Shown piece by piece: positions 63,935-64,000 of a stretch of 64,000 bases of DNA. The notes beneath the pieces are model-generated. The model searched no databases. It had not been told where the DNA came from and saw nothing but the letters and a program-made list of their open reading frames with translations. The DNA comes from Rhodocollybia butyracea (lineage: Eukaryota; Basidiomycota; Agaricomycetes; Agaricales; Omphalotaceae). The position numbers and the translations under genes were made by a program. The DNA lies in assembly GCA_015501585.1 (NCBI GenBank), contig JADNRY010000042.1, forward strand, positions 62,001 through 126,000, in the 5' to 3' direction. The stretch's first letter is position 1; each line of letters opens with the position of its first letter.

Positions 63935-63965
63935 GGCCCGACCCAACCCTGCACAACACTAGTAG
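63820..63965. mobile_element. transposon end rich in GACCCAACCC
   Basis: GACCCAACCC-type units repeat in this stretch, some inverted (GTGGGTCAGGGG), and it finishes CCCGACCCAACCCTGCACAA-CACTA, matching the sequence at 23636-23668. This looks like a terminal/subterminal region of a hAT-type element; the element body would lie to the left or beyond the window. Confidence 0.45.
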
Positions 63966-64000
63966 TGTTGTATTCCAAACAATAACTGCAAATTTACATA

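Overview
The window reads as nuclear DNA of a filamentous basidiomycete, most likely an Agaricomycete close to Rhizoctonia/Ceratobasidium. The reasons are very dense introns of about 45-65 nt with GTRNGY donors and plain AG acceptors, several protein families typical of Agaricomycetes (TPR-CHAT proteins, orphan seven-helix membrane proteins, WW-like membrane proteins, ricin-B-like lectins), and an expanded set of secreted plant-wall and effector-type proteins. Species assignment is inference. Gene models were built by hand from ORF continuity, splice signals and reading phase; they are predictions.

Left part (1-14 kb): a seven-exon membrane protein with a conserved cysteine-rich lumenal domain (1028-3111), a nine-exon seven-helix protein (4667-6404), and a minus-strand MFS drug/polyamine-type transporter (10251-6989) that needs a 4-nt micro-exon and carries a C-terminal tail of about 230 residues. 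A decayed dienelactone hydrolase (from 13057) runs in phase into the first TPR-CHAT gene (14096-17719), which has 13 tandem repeats of exactly 45 residues and an intact His/Cys protease-like domain.

Middle (19-36 kb): three paralogous seven-helix genes (19543-20795 plus; 23245-21911 minus; 35438-34085 minus). The two minus-strand copies are a recent duplication including flanking DNA. Between them lies a 14-exon gene (30107-26223 minus) joining membrane helices, a region with a Walker-B-like strand, and a protein kinase domain.

Right part (36-64 kb): a secreted endopolygalacturonase (38332-36412 minus, with a 9-nt micro-exon and a GC-AG intron), a Ser/Pro-rich protein that probably continues into two C-terminal zinc fingers (41052-44180), a WW-like membrane protein (47293-48959), a second TPR-CHAT gene (53207-49289 minus) with four frameshifts clustered in about 320 bp, a ricin-B-like lectin (56433-56970), a small secreted cysteine-containing protein (58539-58923) and a type-B carboxylesterase (59921-62435).

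Functional reading (inference): the two TPR-CHAT genes in inverted orientation bracket about 32 kb holding most of the orphan receptors and the membrane kinase fusion, which resembles a self/non-self or stress-signalling neighbourhood. The right end is a secreted-protein region that would act on plant tissue. Mobile-element termini, duplicated non-coding blocks and short dispersed repeats fill the gaps.
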